Source of the DNA: Lysinibacillus sp. G4S2
Lineage (GTDB): Bacteria; Bacillota; Bacilli; Bacillales_A; Planococcaceae
Assembly: GCF_030348505.1 (NCBI RefSeq)
Contig: NZ_JAUCFJ010000002.1
Span: 1,554,001 to 1,618,000, forward strand
Reading direction: 5' to 3'
Length of the DNA: 64,000 nucleotides
The position numbers and the translations under genes are program-made. Position 1 is the first letter of the stretch; every line of letters begins with the position of its first letter. The notes under the pieces are model-generated. The model had not been told where the DNA came from. It did not search any database and worked only from the letters and a program-made list of their open reading frames with translations. Positions 17,679 to 26,347 of the stretch are shown here, in pieces.

Positions 17679-18389
17679 CTACGAATGGTTTTGAGTACTA
17701 AATTTATAACCAACACCCCAAACAGTTTGAATATAGATAGGACAAGACGGATCGGCCTCAACTTTTTCACGCAGACGTCTAATATAAACTGTTATCGTAT
17801 TTTCATCACCATATGAGTCATAGCCCCAAACAGCATCAAGCAACTGATTTTTGGAGAAAACCTGATTACGGTTCTTTAAAAGAAAAAATAGTAATTCAAA
17901 TTCTTTTGCTGATAAAGGTATGTTCTTTTGATCACGGGAAAAAGTATACTCATTTTTATTTATTTCCATATGATCGATTTGAATAATATCTATCTTGCCT
18001 GCGTTGTCCTGTAGCCATCTATCTTGTTTACGTAAATGGGCATTTATTCTTGCGACAAGCTCACTTAAAGAGAAGGGTTTCGTCATATAATCGTCTGCAC
18101 CAAATCCCAAGCCAAGAACTTTATCAGTGTCACTGTTGCGGGCACTTAAAATTAGTATAGCAACATTACTATTTTCACGAATTTGGCGACATAATTCGAT
18201 ACCATCGCAATCAGGGAGAGATAGGTCAAGTATGATGAAGTCAGGGAAGGTTTCTTTCATATAATGGACAGCCTCATAACCAGTTGTAACGATATGAGGC
18301 TCAAAATGATTGACGGTTAAGTAATCCTTAAGGATATTTGCAATATCACCTTCATCTTCAATAATTAGCACTCTAGCTTTTTTTAACAT
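17679..18389 (-). CDS. OmpR-family response regulator
   Basis: A 236-residue regulator. The receiver domain has EDE at 11-13, phosphoacceptor Asp55 in FIILDLSLPD, and the switch lysine in DDYMTKPFS. The C-terminal winged helix includes LSAKEFELLFFLL and ends with QTVWGVGYKF. It is paired with the kinase immediately downstream. The upstream permease gene ends 25 bases before it, so ATPase, permease, regulator and kinase (20022 to 16230) probably form one operon. Confidence 0.92.
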   Translation of the reverse strand: MLKKARVLIIEDEGDIANILKDYLTVNHFEPHIVTTGYEAVHYMKETFPDFIILDLSLPDCDGIELCRQIRENSNVAILILSARNSDTDKVLGLGFGADDYMTKPFSLSELVARINAHLRKQDRWLQDNAGKIDIIQIDHMEINKNEYTFSRDQKNIPLSAKEFELLFFLLKNRNQVFSKNQLLDAVWGYDSYGDENTITVYIRRLREKVEADPSCPIYIQTVWGVGYKFSTQNHS

Positions 18390-18414
18390 AAAATGTCTCT
18401 CCTTCTTTAGAAAT

Positions 18415-19122
18415 TTATCTTCTTTTTCGATTCGATAGGAGGAAGAACAACGTCATGACTAAGCCTGCATAGATAAATATCCAAGCAAATCGCCAATAAA
18501 AGATGTTCGGTATTGTTTTTATAGAATCTTCAGAACTCATCATTTCCAATGACAGGTGGACAGGTGGAAGCAGCCAAATCAGTCCCTTTATATGAAGAAT
18601 CGACTCTTTTAAGGTAGCGATAACGACAGAAACAATTAAGATGCTAAGTACACCCCACCAAGTATTTTGCTTGTTTTTGACGAGCTCTCTTGTAAATATT
18701 GCTGAAAGTGCAATGGCTAGTACAGATAAACTAAAATGAGAGAGGAATCCTAATAATTGATGTATAAATCTTGGCTCTTCTCCAAAGGCACCAATTAGAG
18801 TAGGGTAAATCACTGATACACAGCTCAGACTGAAACCAATCAGTCCACAAATCATAAAAATTCCTAAATTGTACTGTGTTCGACTTTTTGCATGAAGTGT
18901 GGTAATTACTTTTTGTTCTTCATCTTCCGCGTGAAATAGTGTGATTGTAAACCATCCCATTAGAAAAAAGAGAATGATGGCTGTAAACGAATAGCTATCT
19001 AATATTGGATTTGGGACAAAAGTATAGTTTATAACAAGACATAAAATGAAAATTGAAAAGGGTGGAACATATTTATAGGTTCTTAAATAATTGATAAATT
19101 GATAACGTAATAAACTAGTCAT
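18415..19122 (-). CDS. ABC transporter membrane protein
   Basis: A 235-residue protein with about six hydrophobic segments and little else, consistent with the small membrane subunits of ABC-2-type exporters. It follows its ATPase gene by 21 bases and precedes the response regulator gene. No signature identifies the substrate. The start ATG 19122 has only a weak Shine-Dalgarno (GAGGAAGAA at some distance), suggesting coupling to the upstream gene. Confidence 0.75.
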   Translation of the reverse strand: MTSLLRYQFINYLRTYKYVPPFSIFILCLVINYTFVPNPILDSYSFTAIILFFLMGWFTITLFHAEDEEQKVITTLHAKSRTQYNLGIFMICGLIGFSLSCVSVIYPTLIGAFGEEPRFIHQLLGFLSHFSLSVLAIALSAIFTRELVKNKQNTWWGVLSILIVSVVIATLKESILHIKGLIWLLPPVHLSLEMMSSEDSIKTIPNIFYWRFAWIFIYAGLVMTLFFLLSNRKRR

Positions 19123-19143
19123 GTCGGCGTCTATTCTTCCTCA

Positions 19144-20022
19144 TTAAAAATGGGTATAGAATTGTTCCTCCTTTTCATTTATCGGGATTAATTGTTTAAT
19201 AGAGGCTTTTTTAAGTAGTAGATCTAATAATACCCGGTCTGTTTCCTCTGCCTTAATAACGGTGATTACCTCATAACAACCATTGTTTAAAAGACTTTGT
19301 TGTTGAATTTCAAGAATAGGTAGTATGTTATCCAATAATTCCTCGCTTGAAATCTCAAAAATTAATTTGTTTTTCGATGTATTATCCTTATGTAATGAAT
19401 CAGTTTGAATGACTTTGTTATGTTGGATAACAAGAACGGTATCAACAAGATGTTGAAGTAATTTTGTTTCATGACATGTTAAAACGATACTTAACCCTTT
19501 GTTCTTTAAAATAGAAAGGGTTTCTTCTAAATCGCTTTGTGCTTTAGGATCGAGTCCTGACAATGGTTCATCTAATATTAGCAGATCTGTATCTTCAAGC
19601 ATTGCCTGCATAATCATAACTTTTTGCTTCATACCTTTGGAAAAATTATCAATCCGAATATTCCGCGCATCCTTTAAATGAAATAATTCCAGTAAGTCAT
19701 TTATTCTTTGCTGTAGTTGTTTTTTTGCCATACCTCGAATACTGCCCATATGATAAAGATATTCTTCAGGTGTAAACAAAATATGTGAAGGCGTCACTTC
19801 TGGCACATATCCAATTTTTAAAGACTGTCGATGTTTCACAATAGAACCACTGTCAGCATCGACTAATTCTGCAATGATCTTTAGAAGGGTACTCTTACCT
19901 GATCCATTCTTTCCTACAAGAGCTATAATTTGATTAGCACAAATAGCAAATGTAGCATTCTCTAAAATTTTCTTACCTCTATACTGTTTAGAGATGTTTT
20001 GTATTTCCATAATCGTATTCAT
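19144..20022 (-). CDS. ABC transporter ATP-binding protein
   Basis: A 292-residue ATPase. It has Walker A GKNGSGKST (about 38-46), the signature FSKGMKQKVMIMQA, Walker B LLILDEPLSGLDP and the switch histidine in LTCHE. The SKGMKQK signature belongs to the CcmA/BcrA-like group that pairs with ABC-2 permeases. The last 80 residues form an accessory domain. It is the first gene of a probable four-gene operon with permease, response regulator and kinase. The start may be ATG 20022 or 20010. Confidence 0.9.
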   Translation of the reverse strand: MNTIMEIQNISKQYRGKKILENATFAICANQIIALVGKNGSGKSTLLKIIAELVDADSGSIVKHRQSLKIGYVPEVTPSHILFTPEEYLYHMGSIRGMAKKQLQQRINDLLELFHLKDARNIRIDNFSKGMKQKVMIMQAMLEDTDLLILDEPLSGLDPKAQSDLEETLSILKNKGLSIVLTCHETKLLQHLVDTVLVIQHNKVIQTDSLHKDNTSKNKLIFEISSEELLDNILPILEIQQQSLLNNGCYEVITVIKAEETDRVLLDLLLKKASIKQLIPINEKEEQFYTHF

Positions 20023-20174
20023 CTTTACACACCTTTATTTTTAGGGTTTTTATTGTAAGTCATTTTTTACGATGTACAATGACCAAGACCAGTAACTGTA
20101 AATTAGTATAGATGAATATTAGTTCTTTTGCTAATAGAATGTTGGGGTAATTTTCTATTTTTGTGTGTTTGTGT

Positions 20175-20340
20175 CCTACCAGCGTGCCGTGGGGGGATTT
20201 CCGTTCCAGGCTACTCGCTTTCCAGTGGGCGAGCGTCGAGCCGCTTCCTCCGCTTCGTTGTTGTTGCTGACGCTTCGCTTTCGCACAGATAAAACATTTG
20301 TTGCTGACGCTTCGCTTTCGCACAGATAAAATTTTATGTT
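20175..20340. repeat. Family A palindromic repeat with two array units
   Basis: GGATTTCCGTTCCAGGCTAC, TCGCTTTCCAGTGGGCGAGC and GTCGAGCCGCTTCCTCCGCT match the other copies. They are followed by two units of TTGCTGACGCTTCGCTTTCG plus CACAGATAAAACA. Compared with the copy at 40.7 kb the right half is missing. Confidence 0.7.
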
Positions 20341-20361
20341 GAAGTTTCGTATTATTATACT

Positions 20362-20399
20362 AAAAAGGTTCTACCCAATTTTGAGCAGAACCCTTTTAG
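20362..20399 (-). terminator. Terminator of the ABC-2 exporter operon
   Basis: On the minus strand AAAAGGGTTCTGC pairs imperfectly with GTAGAACCTTTTT and ends in a T-run just after the permease stop at 20400. Confidence 0.8.
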
Positions 20400-21416
20400 T
20401 TATAATGATCGATATTTTTTTAGACTTACAATATTTAATGTAATAAACACAAGAGCGAAGGAAGCGAGAATTGCTAAGTCTGGTAAAATGTCACTAAAGG
20501 AATATCCTTTATACATAACCCCATTCAACGCGTCAGCTGCATAATATAGTGGCATGATTCGACCTACATTTTGTAGCCACTCTGCCATATTATCGAGCGG
20601 GAAAATACCTGAAAAGAAAATTTGCGGTACAATGACAAGCGGTATAAATTGCATCATTTGAAACTCTGAAGCAGCAAAGCTTGATAAGAGAGCTCCTAAA
20701 GATAATGAAACAAGTGCAACGACAATATTGATTAGTAGAACGAGCCAGATGGAGCCAACGTGCACGATATCCAGCACATAAATCCCGAATAGAACAATAA
20801 TAGTCGTTTGAAGAAAAGCAAACAATCCATAACCGATCATATAGCCGGCAACAATTTCAGAACGTTTAATTGGCGTAGCTAGTAAACGTTCCAATGTGCC
20901 TGAAGTTCGTTCTTTTAACAAGGCTATACCTGTGATTAAAAAGACGAAGAAGAAAACAAAGAAGCCTATAAGCATCGGGCTAAAAATATCAAAAATAGCG
21001 GTATTTTCATCGCCATATACATATTCAGTCATCAACTTCATCTGTGAAGATTGCTCTGGCTGCAAAACCTGAGAAAGCTTCATCTTTAAAGCCTTGGCGG
21101 TAGACGGATCATCATTTAATAATGTGAGCGTCAATTGAGTTTGATTGAAAGCTAACCAGCCATCATATTTTTCTTCTTTTAAACTGGTACTAGTGAAATC
21201 GTTGTTTTCGATGACATGGAAATCCGCACCCTCAAGTTTTTCAATTATCTGTGCAGGACCATTTGAAACAACTAAAGTCATTTCATGTTCATCACTATTA
21301 AAAACAAAATACATTAACGAAAGCACAAGAAGTGGTGCAAAAAATAATAGGCCAAGTGTACGTTTATCGCGAACCATTTGCTGAATAATTCTAGTAACAA
21401 TTGCGCCGATTCTCAT
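20400..21416 (-). CDS. ABC-2 type transporter permease
   Basis: A 338-residue permease. It has a membrane segment near 22-40, an extracytoplasmic domain of about 100 residues, then five membrane segments. EFQMMQFIPLVIVPQIFFSG and the region around it are typical of ABC2_membrane_3/YhgE-like exporters with the conserved FFSGIFPL. The start overlaps the ATPase stop by four bases (ATGA). Together with the ATPase it forms a two-gene exporter probably repressed by the TetR regulator encoded at 22.8 kb. Confidence 0.88.
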   Translation of the reverse strand: MRIGAIVTRIIQQMVRDKRTLGLLFFAPLLVLSLMYFVFNSDEHEMTLVVSNGPAQIIEKLEGADFHVIENNDFTSTSLKEEKYDGWLAFNQTQLTLTLLNDDPSTAKALKMKLSQVLQPEQSSQMKLMTEYVYGDENTAIFDIFSPMLIGFFVFFFVFLITGIALLKERTSGTLERLLATPIKRSEIVAGYMIGYGLFAFLQTTIIVLFGIYVLDIVHVGSIWLVLLINIVVALVSLSLGALLSSFAASEFQMMQFIPLVIVPQIFFSGIFPLDNMAEWLQNVGRIMPLYYAADALNGVMYKGYSFSDILPDLAILASFALVFITLNIVSLKKYRSL

Positions 21417-22141
21417 AGTGCTTCACCTCCAGCTTTTAAAAACACTTCATCAAAATCTTTTGCTTGATAATGAGCTTTCAAATCATGTGGTGTTCCATGT
21501 GCAATGATACGACCATTGCGTAGCATAGCCAACTGGTCACAGCGCTCTGCTTCATCCATTGCATGTGTCGTTACTAAAATGGTTTTATGCTCATCGTTTT
21601 TTAAACGAATTAACTCCTGCCAGATCTCCTTTTTCAATACGGGATCAATACCAACAGTTGGCTCATCTAAAATCAACAACTTTGGATTTTGGATAAGGGC
21701 AATTGCAAGGGATAATCTCCGTTTCATACCTCCAGAATAATTCATCACCTTACTATTTAAATCATCCGTTAAATGAACAAGACTTGCAGCATAATTTACA
21801 CGTTCCGCACGCTCTTTTTTCGATAATCGATAAAGCTTTGCAAAAAAATGAAGGTTCTCCTCACCGGTTAAATCCAAATACAGTGCATCTGATTGAGCCA
21901 TATAGCCGATATCCATCAATAATTGCTTATGAGGGACTGTATAATTTAACACTTGAATACTACCATTATCGGGCTTGATCATGCCCATAATCATTTTTAT
22001 TAACGTTGTTTTCCCGCAGCCAGAAGGACCAAGTAAACCAATAAGCTGCCCCTTTGGAATTTCTATGGAAAGCGGAGCAATTACTTGTTTATGATGAAAC
22101 TTTTTTTCAATAGAGTTTAACGAAATCGCGTTGTTTCCCAT
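21413..22141 (-). CDS. ABC transporter ATP-binding protein
   Basis: A 242-residue ATPase with Walker A GPSGCGKTT (38-46), Q-loop YMAQSDALY, signature YSGGMKRRLSLA, Walker B LLILDEPTVGIDP and H-switch TTHAMDE. It pairs with the ABC-2 permease through an ATGA overlap. The promoter region upstream (22142-22240) is a near-duplicate of the region before the HXXEE gene, so both units are probably under the same repressor. Confidence 0.92.
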   Translation of the reverse strand: MGNNAISLNSIEKKFHHKQVIAPLSIEIPKGQLIGLLGPSGCGKTTLIKMIMGMIKPDNGSIQVLNYTVPHKQLLMDIGYMAQSDALYLDLTGEENLHFFAKLYRLSKKERAERVNYAASLVHLTDDLNSKVMNYSGGMKRRLSLAIALIQNPKLLILDEPTVGIDPVLKKEIWQELIRLKNDEHKTILVTTHAMDEAERCDQLAMLRNGRIIAHGTPHDLKAHYQAKDFDEVFLKAGGEAL

Positions 22142-22240
22142 TTATCCATCTCTCCTTTTACTGAACATAGTGTTGATACCTGAAATTTTAAGGCAGTGAT
22201 TAAGCAATTACAATAAACAGAATAACAAAAAGTGTTCATT
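22142..22240 (-). promoter_or_regulatory. Promoter and candidate TetR operator of the exporter
   Basis: On the minus strand TTGTAA and TAAAAT are separated by 17 bases. ATCAACACTATGTTCAGTAA follows between the -10 box and the GGAGAG Shine-Dalgarno. The core AACATAGTGTT (22164-22174 on the plus strand) is a near-palindrome. The same three elements with the same spacing occur at 22735-22830. Confidence 0.55.
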
Positions 22241-22242
22241 GA

Positions 22243-22729
22243 TTATGTTTTCGAGTTAAGTGTAAACATCTTGCCTAACTTAAACAGAAATGGAATAAGC
22301 GCTAACAAACTTAGACCTACTATAATCGTTGAAAATAATAGCTCTGTCCATCCAATTAAATGTGCCTCAAACATCCTTTGAATAATGAAGCAGTTAATTG
22401 GAATATTAAGTAGCAATCCTGTTACAAGTCCAGGTGCATATTTTTTCATTATTATTGTTGCTAAAAGATGCGGAAAAACAGCATTGATAATCATCGCGCC
22501 TAAAAATCCAACGAAAAGCCATTTCGCAAAATTAGACTGTGGGAAAAATATAAAGAAAAATGCCGATAAATATGCTAAAGCTGTAATCACTAACATTGCG
22601 AAATGAAATTCATTTGGTGTCACAGCTTTTTGAAACTTTAAACCTTGCACAATATTGAGGTAGCCAAATTGCTTCTTCAATATTGTGCAAGGTAATTGCT
22701 AAACAAAAGAAAACTGCTAAAGCTTCCAT
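22243..22729 (-). pseudogene. HXXEE-domain membrane protein, frameshifted
   Basis: From the ATG at 22729 (GGAGAG upstream) the frame reads MEALAVFFCLAITLHNIEEA then IWLPQY, containing the H-x-x-E-E motif that names the family. It then runs out of frame and stops. The rest of the protein continues in another frame (FQKAVTPNEFHFAMLVITAL and three further membrane segments) to 22243. The shift lies between about 22636 and 22655. There, a 16-base sequence CCTTGCACAATATTGA is followed 18 bases later by its exact reverse complement, suggesting a template-switch mutation. A TTG at 22680 could in principle start the second part. Confidence 0.75.
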
Positions 22730-22734
22730 TAATT

Positions 22735-22830
22735 TTTCTCTCCTTTACTGAACACAGTGTTGATACTAGTAAAATTTTAAGTTAGCATGTAGGCAATTAC
22801 AATGAACAAATTGGTATAAAGTGTCAATAG
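22735..22830 (-). promoter_or_regulatory. Promoter and candidate TetR operator of the HXXEE gene
   Basis: TTGTAA and TAAAAT lie 17 bases apart on the minus strand, followed by ATCAACACTGTGTTCAGTAA. Its centre AACACAGTGTT (22751-22761) is a perfect odd palindrome. It shares position and sequence with the exporter promoter and lies next to the divergent tetR gene, so it is the best candidate for that repressor's site. Confidence 0.55.
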
Positions 22831-22866
22831 AACGGAGGTTATATATGTCTATCCATAAAATAATGA

Positions 22867-23448
22867 ATGAATTTTGAAACAAAACAGGCTATAAAAAATG
22901 CATTAATTATACAAATAGAGGAGGTAGGCTTTGAACGAGTAACAGTTAAAAATCTAGCTTCTACTGCAAACATCAATCGAGGAACATTTTATTTACATTA
23001 TAAGGATAAGTTTGAAGTGATGGAGGACTTGCAGCAAGAGCTAATAAGTGAACTAGAAAGCTATGTTAAAAATGTACAACCACTAGAAGCCTTTCAAATG
23101 TTAAAAACAGGACAGTTTTATCCACCATTTGTCGAAGTGATTAAATGTTTTAAAGAGCATGCCACAGCCTTTCGAGTTATATTAGGGGAGCAGGGCAGTC
23201 CCGGATTTAGCAAGAGGTTGAAGGAAGTCTTTAGTAATCAAATTTTAGATAGACTATCCGTTATTGGAGAGGAATTGCAAGATCCAGAATTCCGACAATA
23301 TTTACAGGCTTTTTTAGCTTCTGCAATTTTAGGGATTATTCAGGAGTGGCTAGACAGAGGAAATGAGGAATTAAGTGTGGAAGAATTGGCAAAAATTCAT
23401 TTTCGTTTATTGCGTTTCCTTGGTAATTTAACGTCTATGCAGTCATGA
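22867..23448 (+). CDS. TetR-family regulator with disturbed start
   Basis: A 193-residue TetR-type repressor. The helix-turn-helix reads VTVKNLASTANINRGTFYLH, followed by YKDKFEVMEDL and a C-terminal ligand domain. The perfect GGAGG at 22834-22838 serves an ATG at 22845 whose frame stops after ten codons (GAA TTT TGA). One T fewer would give MSIHKIMNEFETKQ and run into this gene. Either a frameshift (TTT to TTTT) forces weak initiation at 22867, or the base is a sequence error. It is divergent from the HXXEE gene and next to two matching operators. Confidence 0.8.
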   Translation: MNFETKQAIKNALIIQIEEVGFERVTVKNLASTANINRGTFYLHYKDKFEVMEDLQQELISELESYVKNVQPLEAFQMLKTGQFYPPFVEVIKCFKEHATAFRVILGEQGSPGFSKRLKEVFSNQILDRLSVIGEELQDPEFRQYLQAFLASAILGIIQEWLDRGNEELSVEELAKIHFRLLRFLGNLTSMQS

Positions 23449-23493
23449 ATGTTAACACAGGTTTCGCAGGTATTCCTATATTTCTAGAGATCT

Positions 23494-23530
23494 AAAAAAC
23501 TGCTTGCTCAGAGAAAGCAAGCAGTTTTTT
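23494..23530. terminator. Bidirectional terminator
   Basis: AAAAAACTGCTTGCT and AGCAAGCAGTTTTTT form a perfect 15-bp stem around a seven-base loop, with A- and T-runs serving both strands. It separates the convergent tetR and ABC permease genes. Confidence 0.95.
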
Positions 23531-23533
23531 AGG

Positions 23534-24331
23534 TTATAAATACAAATCCCTTTTAACAAAAACACGAATAGCCAGCATATAGCATAGCATGCCAATTAAA
23601 AATAATGCACCAAGCATCCAAATGGACGAACTATCTTGAGTCATTAACTTTTCTGGGTCAAACAACGAATAAATCGTGAAGTACTGAAGCTTTTCTAAAG
23701 AGCCCCCCATATTGCCAAGTGCCTGAATTAAGTAAAACAGTAAGGGCACACCAGTACTATACGCATAAGAAGTTTTTAAATCCTTGCTACTGCACGAAAT
23801 AAGAAAACAGTAGCCACTAATAGCAAAGTGTAAGAAAAAAAGACCGATATTTAATGTCAAAAAAGCAGCTATATCCAATTTATTCGGAAAAAGAATCTCA
23901 GAAAATATGATTGCAACCAAAGTTGTCATAGAGAGAAGTATAAAGATACTAGCAACTAAAAAAAATGCTTGCGTAAAAACAATTTTAAAACGTGTATTCG
24001 GTGTCGCAATCAGGTAGGCCATTGAACCATTTTCGATATAGCCCATAATTAGTTTATTTGCTAACATAATGATAAAAATTAACGGCAGAATGAGCAATAA
24101 AAATCCATACAAATAGGTTGATAGAAATTCAATTAACGTATTACCTATATTCGTCATACCGAATGCTGACATCAATTCAGGCATTGTTTCGGTAAGCTTA
24201 TTAAGGGTATTGCTCATTTCAGGGTTATACATATAAACAATACTAATGATATAGAGCATTAATACAGCGAGTATGATACTAAAAAGCTTAACAGTAGCTA
24301 GTACCTCATGTTTTAGCAAAGTAAAGTTCAT
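23534..24331 (-). CDS. ABC transporter permease (ABC-2 type)
   Basis: A 265-residue protein with six hydrophobic segments. The extracytoplasmic loop after the first segment and IENGSMAYLIATPNTRFKIV resemble ABC-2 permeases of the YfmP/EcsB-like and NatB-like exporters. The start overlaps the ATPase stop by four bases (ATGA). It is the last gene of a TetR-ATPase-permease operon and ends at a strong terminator. Confidence 0.85.
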   Translation of the reverse strand: MNFTLLKHEVLATVKLFSIILAVLMLYIISIVYMYNPEMSNTLNKLTETMPELMSAFGMTNIGNTLIEFLSTYLYGFLLLILPLIFIIMLANKLIMGYIENGSMAYLIATPNTRFKIVFTQAFFLVASIFILLSMTTLVAIIFSEILFPNKLDIAAFLTLNIGLFFLHFAISGYCFLISCSSKDLKTSYAYSTGVPLLFYLIQALGNMGGSLEKLQYFTIYSLFDPEKLMTQDSSSIWMLGALFLIGMLCYMLAIRVFVKRDLYL

Positions 24332-25221
24332 GATTCTGTACCTCCTCTTTCGTAGTAATGCATAAATATATCTTCGAGAGATTGAGAAATTATATCGATG
24401 TCATTAATTTTATAGTCGGCTAATGTATGAAGCAATGTTTGGACATTACCTTGAACTTTTATAATTGCTTGTGTTGGCCCAATTTGTTCAATTTTAAGTT
24501 GTTCTCCTAAGAAACGAGATAACTCTTGTTTGCTTTGAAATTCTATTAAAAACTTTTTGGATTTTTGTTTTTTTAAGCCAGCAATTGTTTCAGTAGCAAC
24601 AATTTTTCCGGCATTAATAATGGCTACACGGTCACAGGTTTTCTCAATTTCTTCAATCATATGAGAGGACATAAATATCGTCGTCCCTTTTTCTTTTTCA
24701 GCTAAAATAAATTCAATAAATTTTGTCTGCATAAGAGGGTCTAACCCGCTTGTCGGTTCATCTAAAATAACGATCTCAGGATTATGTATAAACGTACAAA
24801 CTAAGCCAACTTTTTGCTTCATCCCTTTTGACATTTTCTTTATAAGCCCTGTGGCATTTAATTCAAAGTATTGTATAAGTTCATTAGCTCTTGTTAAATC
24901 ATGTAACCCTCGCATTTGGGCAATAAATTTAATAAATTGTTGTCCCGTCATTTTATCGATAAACGCTATTTCGCCAGGTAAATAACCGACAAATTTTTGG
25001 ATTTCTGCCGTAGATTGACGACAATCTAATCCTTTAATGTAACAACGACCTTCTGTTGGCTGTAAAAAGCCCATTAAGTGTCGGATTGTTGTAGATTTAC
25101 CTGCACCATTGGGACCTAAAAATCCGAATACCTCACCTTTTTCGATTTGTAAGTCTACGTTCTGTACACTATAAAAATCCCCAAACCTTTTAGTTAAATT
25201 ATTTACTTCAATCATTGTCAT
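24328..25221 (-). CDS. ABC transporter ATP-binding protein
   Basis: A 297-residue ATPase. It has Walker A GPNGAGKST, signature MSKGMKQKVGLV, Walker B IVILDEPTSGLDP and H-switch MSSHMIEE, followed by a C-terminal accessory domain. I choose ATG 25221 because AGGTG lies six bases upstream; the open frame extends a further 25 codons into the tetR gene without a ribosome-binding site. The gene lies 5 bases after the TetR gene and overlaps the permease by four bases. Confidence 0.9.
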   Translation of the reverse strand: MTMIEVNNLTKRFGDFYSVQNVDLQIEKGEVFGFLGPNGAGKSTTIRHLMGFLQPTEGRCYIKGLDCRQSTAEIQKFVGYLPGEIAFIDKMTGQQFIKFIAQMRGLHDLTRANELIQYFELNATGLIKKMSKGMKQKVGLVCTFIHNPEIVILDEPTSGLDPLMQTKFIEFILAEKEKGTTIFMSSHMIEEIEKTCDRVAIINAGKIVATETIAGLKKQKSKKFLIEFQSKQELSRFLGEQLKIEQIGPTQAIIKVQGNVQTLLHTLADYKINDIDIISQSLEDIFMHYYERGGTES

Positions 25222-25226
25222 ACAAT

Positions 25227-25874
25227 TCACCTCTTTGTGTTTTTGTATACTAATTGCTTTAAAAATTGAAAATAATCGTTTGCTTCCTCCATGCATTGTT
25301 CTAAGAGTTGGTTAAAGGCTTCACTGTTATCTACATTACTCTTCAATCGTTCTTCATATCGATCACTTATTCCATCCGTAACCCACCGAATGGTATCGAT
25401 CGCTTTTTTACTATCTATATTTTTATGAAACAAATCGTAATCAATTCCTGCAAACACACTGTTATAGGAACTATTTTGTAAAGTTAAATTATATTGATCG
25501 AGCTCACTTCTTACTTCTAAACTTGTTTCAATATACGTCTTTTTAAGGAAATCAAAAAAAGTATGGTACTGCTTAATTAATTCCAATTTTATTTTCATGA
25601 TTTGTTCATAGCGTTTAAATATGTCAGGTTCTTTTAAATCTAAGCGGCTATTGATTGCATCAATGAAAATTGTTATAACGTATTCATATAAGTATAGATA
25701 TAAATTTTTTTTACTACCAAAATAGTGATATAAAATACCTTTTGAAATTTTGGCATCCTTAATGATCTTATTTGTTGAAGCGGTATCGTAATTATGGATG
25801 GAAAATTCTTTGAGTGCAGAGTTGATAATTTTATGTTGTTTTTCAATCTCTAAATTAAGGAATGTTTGATACAA
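25227..25874 (-). CDS. TetR-family transcriptional regulator
   Basis: A 215-residue TetR-type regulator. The N-terminal helix-turn-helix is STNKIIKDAKISKGILYHYF (about residues 33-52), followed by GSKKNLYLYLYEY. It is the first gene of an operon with an ABC ATPase and permease, so autoregulation and drug-inducible export are the natural reading. GAAAGGAG precedes ATG 25874. The ligand is unknown. Confidence 0.9.
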   Translation of the reverse strand: MYQTFLNLEIEKQHKIINSALKEFSIHNYDTASTNKIIKDAKISKGILYHYFGSKKNLYLYLYEYVITIFIDAINSRLDLKEPDIFKRYEQIMKIKLELIKQYHTFFDFLKKTYIETSLEVRSELDQYNLTLQNSSYNSVFAGIDYDLFHKNIDSKKAIDTIRWVTDGISDRYEERLKSNVDNSEAFNQLLEQCMEEANDYFQFLKQLVYKNTKR

Positions 25875-25889
25875 TTTTTTTCTCCTTTC

Positions 25890-26076
25890 AGTTTATATTT
25901 AACATGATTATATACGAGTTGACCAGAGTGGTCAATCGAAGAGATGGATATTTTTTCAAAGGGATTAGGGAATTATCAAGTGAATGTTAGGGTGATGTGC
26001 CTTGTCATAACAGATAGGGGAGAGGGAAGGAAAAAATCGCGTTATTCTTCGCAAATAAGGAGAAATACAGAAGGAG
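25890..26076. other. Gap upstream of the TetR-ABC operon
   Basis: This AT-rich stretch presumably contains the operon promoter on the minus strand. TTGACCAGAGTGGTCAA (about 25919-25935) is a near-perfect dyad (TTGACC..GGTCAA) and a plausible operator for the TetR regulator. I see no gene here. Confidence 0.45.
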
Positions 26077-26222
26077 GTGAAGAGTCCTGTAGATGAAGCA
26101 AACAATTTCGAATACATTGTTTTTCGGTTACAAGCAGGACAACCGAAACCCCTCAGGGAGGATTAAAAGTAATCGTCATTACCTATGACAACGCCTTCGT
26201 AACCAACATCATGTTACCCTGA
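26077..26222 (+). pseudogene. Short coding-like fragment with frameshift
   Basis: AAGGAGGTGA at 26071 is a perfect Shine-Dalgarno. Read from GTG 26077 the frame gives VKSPVDEANNFEYIVFRLQA then GQPKPLRED and a stop. One frame over, the text continues GLKVIVITYDNAFVTNIMLP and stops at 26222. The two parts look like one small protein broken by a one-base change near 26158. I do not recognise the family. CCTCAGGG and CCCTGAGG also form an 8-bp inverted repeat across the second half. Confidence 0.35.
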
Positions 26223-26347
26223 GGAGGCTCATTATTTTCCCATGAAAAACTTCTGACTGGAACCAAATGTCCTCTAGGTCAAATGTTTTTAAGTATTTAA
26301 AGAATGGTGATTTGAAGAAAATTAGGTGATTTCTTTAGAACAGAAAT

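Noticed and set aside
22243-22680. TTG-started 145-codon frame as a complete small membrane protein
   Set aside because: The HXXEE motif and a proper start with GGAGAG lie upstream in another frame, so this is the second part of a broken gene.
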